From Asaia bogorensis (GTDB lineage: Bacteria > Pseudomonadota > Alphaproteobacteria > Acetobacterales > Acetobacteraceae), in contig CALQTN020000002.1 of the NCBI GenBank assembly GCA_943333505.2, positions 1 to 64,000 of the forward strand: a stretch of DNA of 64,000 nt, read 5' to 3'. Both the position numbers and the translations under genes were made by a program. Of the stretch, positions 60,701 to 64,000 are shown piece by piece (position 1 is the first letter of the stretch; every line of letters starts with the position of its first letter). The notes below the pieces were generated by a model. The model did no database searches. It was not told the DNA's origin and was given only the letters and a program-made list of their open reading frames with translations.

Positions 60701-63348
60701 TATTTGCCGCCCCTTGGGTGCTGCTGGCACTGCCGGTGCTGCCGCTGCTGTGGTGGCTGCTGCGGGTCACGCCACCGGCGCCGCGCACCGAGGTTTTTCC
60801 CGCCGTCCGGCTGCTGTTAGGTTTGCCGACGACCGAGGAAACCCCTGCCCGCACGCCATGGTGGCTGCTGGCACTGCGCTTGATCGCGGCGGCTGCGGTG
60901 ATTATCGGGCTTGCCCAGCCAGTGCTGCGGGCGGGCGGAGATCTGGCAGGCAGCGGGGCGATTATGTTGGTGATCGATGATGGCTGGGCGGCTGCGCCAG
61001 ATTGGCCGCAGCGCATTGCCGCCGCCGATACAGTGCTGGACCGCGCAAACCGCGAAGGCCGGCCGGTACGCCTGCTCACGACCGCGCCGGACGCTGCCGG
61101 GATCGCGCCGGCGATGACCGCGCCTTTTCCCGCCATGGAAATGCGCGCCCGCATCGCCGCCTTGCGCCCCAAGCCCTGGCCGCCCGATCGCGCCACCGCC
61201 GCGCGGGCGTTGCAGGCCGCGACCGGCGATGGCGCGCGCATCTACATCGCCGATGGTCTGACCCATGGGGCCGATTGGGACGGGTTTGCCGCTGGATTGC
61301 GGGCTGGTGGGGCGGTGACGGTGTTGGGCGCCGATGGTGCGCAGGCGCGACTGTTGTTGCCGCCGATTGCCGAGGCCGACGGTCTGCGCATCCGCCTCGC
61401 ACAAGTTCCGCGGCCTTTGCCGGAAACTGTCGGTGTGCTGGCGCAAACCGGGGATGGTCGCAGCATCGCCCGACTAGACCTCAGCGTCCCAGCCAATGCG
61501 GCGGGCGCCGAAGCCAAGCTTGCCATTCCCGCCGAATTGCGCAACCGGTTGACCAGGTTGGTGCTGGATGGCGTGCAATACGCGGGCGGGGTGATGCTGC
61601 TGGATGAGGGGTTTCGCCGGCGGCCGGTGGGGCTGCTGGCCGGGCAGGCGAGCACCGCCGAGGTGCCGCTGACCGGGCCGCTTTTTTATGTGCGGCGGGC
61701 CTTGTCGCCCTATGCCGAGTTGCGTGAGGGCGAGTTGGCGCAGATCCTCGCGCGGTCGGTATCGGTGCTGGTGTTGGCCGACCGGGTGGTGGCCGATGGG
61801 GCGGAACGCGCTGCCCTCGCTGCATGGGTTGAAAAAGGCGGGCTGCTGCTGCGCTTCGCCGGCGCGCTGACCGCTGAACACCCGGATGCGCTGATGCCGG
61901 TCCGGCTGCTCGGCGGCGATCGGCAGTTGGGCGGGGCGATGTCGTGGAGCAAGCCAGCAGGGCTCGCGCCGTTCGCCTCGGAAAGCCCGTTCGCGGGGCT
62001 GGTGGTGCCGGATGAGGTACGGGTGTCACGCCAGATTCTTGCGGCCCCCGATGCGATGCTGGGCGCGCGCACCTGGGCGAGTCTGGCCGATGGCACGCCG
62101 TTGGTGACCCAGATCGCCATGGGGGCCGGACGGGTGGTGTTGTTCCATGTCACCGCCAATGCCGATTGGTCCGACCTGCCGCTATCGGGACTGTTCGTCG
62201 ACATGCTGCGCCGGCTGGTGCTGCAAGCGGTGGGTGTGGCGGGCGAGGACGCGACGGCACGGCTTGCCCCGCTCGAAACGCTAGACGGGTTCGGTCAGCT
62301 TGGCCCGCCGGGTCCTGGGGCTGCCGCGCTGACGGGGGCCGAGTTAGGCGCGGCAGCGGCAAGTCCGCGCCATCCGCCAGGGTTTTACGGCCCCGAAGCC
62401 GGCCGCCGGGCGCTTAATCTGGCCAATCATCTGCCCTTGCCAGCGGCGGCATCGGCGATTGCCGGTGCAAGCTACGTGCCGATCGGTATCGCTGGGCGGG
62501 AGATGGCGTTGGCGCCGTGGCTGATCGCGGCGGCGCTGCTGCTGCTGGCGGTGGACTTGATCGTGGCGCTGCGTTTGCGCGGCTTGCTGGGGGCGGTCGC
62601 GGGGGTGCTGCTGCTGGTCGGCGTGCCCGAGGCGCGGGCGCAGGATGGCAATCCGGCTTTGGCCACCAGGCTCGCGTATGTCGTGGCTGGTAACGCTGAA
62701 CTGGATAGTGTTTCGCTCGCTGGGCTCAACGGCCTCACCGATTTCGTCAACCGGCGCACCAATGCCGATCTTGCCGATCCGGCGGGGGTGGTTCTGGGGC
62801 AGACGGATTTATCACCTTTCCCGTTGCTTTATTGGCGGGTGGCGCCCGACAGCGCGACGCCAGATCCGGCGGCGATTGCGGCGTTGAACGGCTTTATGGC
62901 GCATGGCGGGATTATCCTGATAGATACGGCAAGCGGGGGCAGCGGCACCGGTTTTCCCGCAGGCCCGGACCCGGTGCTGCAACGAATGGCGGCAGCTTTG
63001 GCGGTGCCAGTGCTGGCGCCGTTGACGCCCCAGCATGTTCTGGCGCGGGCGTTTTATCTGTTGCAGGATTTCCCCGGCCGTTACACCGGCGACACGGTCT
63101 GGGTGCAGCGCGACCAGGATCGCAGCAATGACAGTGTCAGCCCGGTGATCATCGGCGGCAATGACTGGGCATCTGCCTGGGCGGTCGATGGCCAGGGCCG
63201 CAATCCCTACGCGACCATCCCTGGCGGGCCGCGCCAGCGCGTGTTGGCGTATCGGTTCGGGGTTAATCTGGTGATGTATGCGCTGACCGGGAATTATAAG
63301 GGCGATCAGGTGCATGTGCCGGCCATTCTGGAGCGGTTGGGGCAATGA
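60697..63348 (+). CDS. DUF4159 / BatA-like membrane protein
   Basis: This 883-residue protein has N-terminal membrane segments (PWVLLALPVLPLLWWLL and WWLLALRLIAAAAVIIGLA) framing a BatA-like region. A VWA-like domain follows in which the metal motif is degenerate (VIDDGWAAA instead of Asp-x-Ser-x-Ser). A glutamine amidotransferase-like middle, membrane segments near 605-650 and a C-terminal DUF4159 domain (RLAYVVAGNAELDSVSLAGL onward) complete it. It probably lies in the inner membrane with large periplasmic parts and works with MoxR/DUF58 and the next gene. Confidence 0.88.
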   Translation: MIFAAPWVLLALPVLPLLWWLLRVTPPAPRTEVFPAVRLLLGLPTTEETPARTPWWLLALRLIAAAAVIIGLAQPVLRAGGDLAGSGAIMLVIDDGWAAAPDWPQRIAAADTVLDRANREGRPVRLLTTAPDAAGIAPAMTAPFPAMEMRARIAALRPKPWPPDRATAARALQAATGDGARIYIADGLTHGADWDGFAAGLRAGGAVTVLGADGAQARLLLPPIAEADGLRIRLAQVPRPLPETVGVLAQTGDGRSIARLDLSVPANAAGAEAKLAIPAELRNRLTRLVLDGVQYAGGVMLLDEGFRRRPVGLLAGQASTAEVPLTGPLFYVRRALSPYAELREGELAQILARSVSVLVLADRVVADGAERAALAAWVEKGGLLLRFAGALTAEHPDALMPVRLLGGDRQLGGAMSWSKPAGLAPFASESPFAGLVVPDEVRVSRQILAAPDAMLGARTWASLADGTPLVTQIAMGAGRVVLFHVTANADWSDLPLSGLFVDMLRRLVLQAVGVAGEDATARLAPLETLDGFGQLGPPGPGAAALTGAELGAAAASPRHPPGFYGPEAGRRALNLANHLPLPAAASAIAGASYVPIGIAGREMALAPWLIAAALLLLAVDLIVALRLRGLLGAVAGVLLLVGVPEARAQDGNPALATRLAYVVAGNAELDSVSLAGLNGLTDFVNRRTNADLADPAGVVLGQTDLSPFPLLYWRVAPDSATPDPAAIAALNGFMAHGGIILIDTASGGSGTGFPAGPDPVLQRMAAALAVPVLAPLTPQHVLARAFYLLQDFPGRYTGDTVWVQRDQDRSNDSVSPVIIGGNDWASAWAVDGQGRNPYATIPGGPRQRVLAYRFGVNLVMYALTGNYKGDQVHVPAILERLGQ

Positions 63349-63379
63349 GATTGGGTTTGAGACATTTAGGGAAAGAAGG

Positions 63380-63402
63380 GTTTCTTTGTTCACTAAAAGA
63401 AC
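63380..63402. repeat. Partial family A hairpin
   Basis: TTTCTTTGTTCACTAAAAGAAC resembles one arm set of the family A outer palindromes. It lies in the 79-bp gap between the DUF4159 gene and the following gene. No central stem or second outer hairpin is present. Confidence 0.45.
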
Positions 63403-63427
63403 AGCTTACCTTTGGATTTGATCTGAT

Positions 63428-64000
63428 ATGAAGCTGGAACAGGCCATCGCCGCCATTCGCTTCGATCCGGCGCTGCCGCTCTGGCTGCTGGCGGGCCTCG
63501 GCGGGCTGTGCCTGCTGGTGCTGGCGATTGCGGCATTGCGCGGGGCGCGCGGCGTTGTGTGGCGCGGGCTTGCCTACGCCGCCATGCTATTCTGGTTGTC
63601 GGGGCCCACCCTGGTGCAGCAGACCCGCACGACCCTGCCCGATATCGGCCTGCTGGTGATCGATGACAGCGCCAGCATGGCGATCGGTGATCGCGCGGCA
63701 CTCGCGCTCAGCGCGCGCAAAACCATTGAGGCCAATGCCAAAACCCTCGCCGATTTTGAATTGCGGGTTGTCACAGTTCCGGAAGCGGGTGACAGCGGCA
63801 CCAGGCTGTTTGCCGCCATCGAGCGGGCGTTGGCCGATATTCCGCGCGCGCGGCTTGCCGGGATTGTCGCGGTGACCGACGGGCAGATCCATGACATTCC
63901 CGCCCAACCCGGGTGGGAAACGCCGCTTCATGTGCTGATCCCGGCGCGCAGCGAACAAACCGACCGGCGCATTCGGGTGATTTCGGCGCCGCTCTACGGC
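63428..64000 (+). CDS. VWA-like membrane protein of the MoxR operon (cut by window end)
   Basis: The frame opens at ATG 63428 and is still open at 64000 (191 codons seen). Two hydrophobic segments (LWLLAGLGGLCLLVLAIAAL and LAYAAMLFWLSGPTLV) precede a VWA-like domain with an intact metal motif, LLVIDDSASMAIGD (Asp-x-Ser-x-Ser), and the later VAVTDGQIHD. It is in line with the DUF4159 gene and continues the MoxR-DUF58-DUF4159 unit. Full length and C-terminal domains cannot be seen. Confidence 0.85.
   Translation, partial: MKLEQAIAAIRFDPALPLWLLAGLGGLCLLVLAIAALRGARGVVWRGLAYAAMLFWLSGPTLVQQTRTTLPDIGLLVIDDSASMAIGDRAALALSARKTIEANAKTLADFELRVVTVPEAGDSGTRLFAAIERALADIPRARLAGIVAVTDGQIHDIPAQPGWETPLHVLIPARSEQTDRRIRVISAPLYG

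Noticed and set aside
58682-60730. 682-codon open frame on the minus strand opposite moxR and DUF58
   Set aside because: It is a mirror frame of GC-rich coding DNA; the plus strand encodes well-recognised MoxR and DUF58 domains, and the minus translation is His/Gln/Arg-rich without any motif.
1-64000. CRISPR array, tRNA or rRNA genes, prophage or insertion sequence
   Set aside because: No regularly spaced direct repeats, no cloverleaf with a T-arm consensus, no rRNA stretches and no transposase or integrase reading frame were found by eye.

Overview
The window is about 64 kb of GC-rich bacterial chromosome. It contains about 57 intact genes, one gene cut by the right edge, three degraded gene remnants, and two families of dispersed palindromic repeats. 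Gene content and order point to an alphaproteobacterium, most likely Rhodospirillales/Acetobacteraceae. The supporting features are the DUF1285-NUDIX-DUF6111-CCA block next to MoxR-DUF58-DUF4159, a DUF2007/TrmN-like pair divergent from polyprenyl synthase, zinc-less L31, an AspRS of the non-discriminating kind, and plant-type GshA. The family-level placement is inference. I saw no rRNA, tRNA, phage, transposase or CRISPR array.

Layout. 0.3-12.2 kb: a gamma-glutamyltransferase, an SbmA-like ABC protein, a receiver-only protein, an operon-like run (epoxide hydrolase, decayed GNAT, ACR3 transporter), the C-terminal stub of a peptide-binding protein followed by an intact relative, a sterol-desaturase-type membrane oxygenase, a TMEM43-like protein and a second binding protein. 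12.3-18 kb: GST and metallo-hydrolase, a decayed sulfite reductase gene, Rrf2 regulator divergent from cysK, an alpha/beta-fold protein lacking the usual nucleophile, an LPPG-repeat secreted protein and rpmE. 18-23.3 kb: hsp20 behind a probable RNA thermometer, then the elongation operon mreC-mreD-mrdA-rodA. 23.3-31.3 kb: a third binding protein, epimerase plus two sugar ABC permeases, a WecA/MraY-like transferase, a methyltransferase, ubiA, and divergent rsmE. 31.4-40.4 kb: gshA, a BTAD/TolB-like/TPR regulator, a TetR-controlled RND pump, and an ACP-like small protein. 40.4-52.1 kb: an acyl-CoA dehydrogenase pair, rnd, aspS, galU, phosphomannomutase/phosphoglucomutase, an intradiol dioxygenase, a TrmN-like methyltransferase, DUF2007 and ispB. 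52.3-64 kb: a fourth binding protein divergent from a second gamma-glutamyltransferase, the cca block, and the MoxR/DUF58/DUF4159/VWA operon running off the edge.

How the genes fit together. Housekeeping blocks (cell elongation, ubiquinone side chain and head group, tRNA maturation and charging, glutathione synthesis, UDP-glucose supply) alternate with uptake and detoxification genes. Four full-length family-5 solute-binding proteins and one stub occur without any peptide permease or ATPase, near two gamma-glutamyltransferases. Conversely, two sugar permeases occur without a binding protein or ATPase. The transport parts are therefore dispersed in this genome and must be completed elsewhere.

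The most distinctive non-coding feature is the pair of repeat families. Family A is a composite of about 135 bp built from three hairpins (two copies in opposite orientation, plus a partial one). Family B is a set of AT-richer palindromic modules ending in TTAGAG/CTCTAA at six loci. Family B ends abut genes so closely that their terminal CTA/TAG supplies the stop codon of five genes, including both convergent genes that flank the copy at 48.5 kb.
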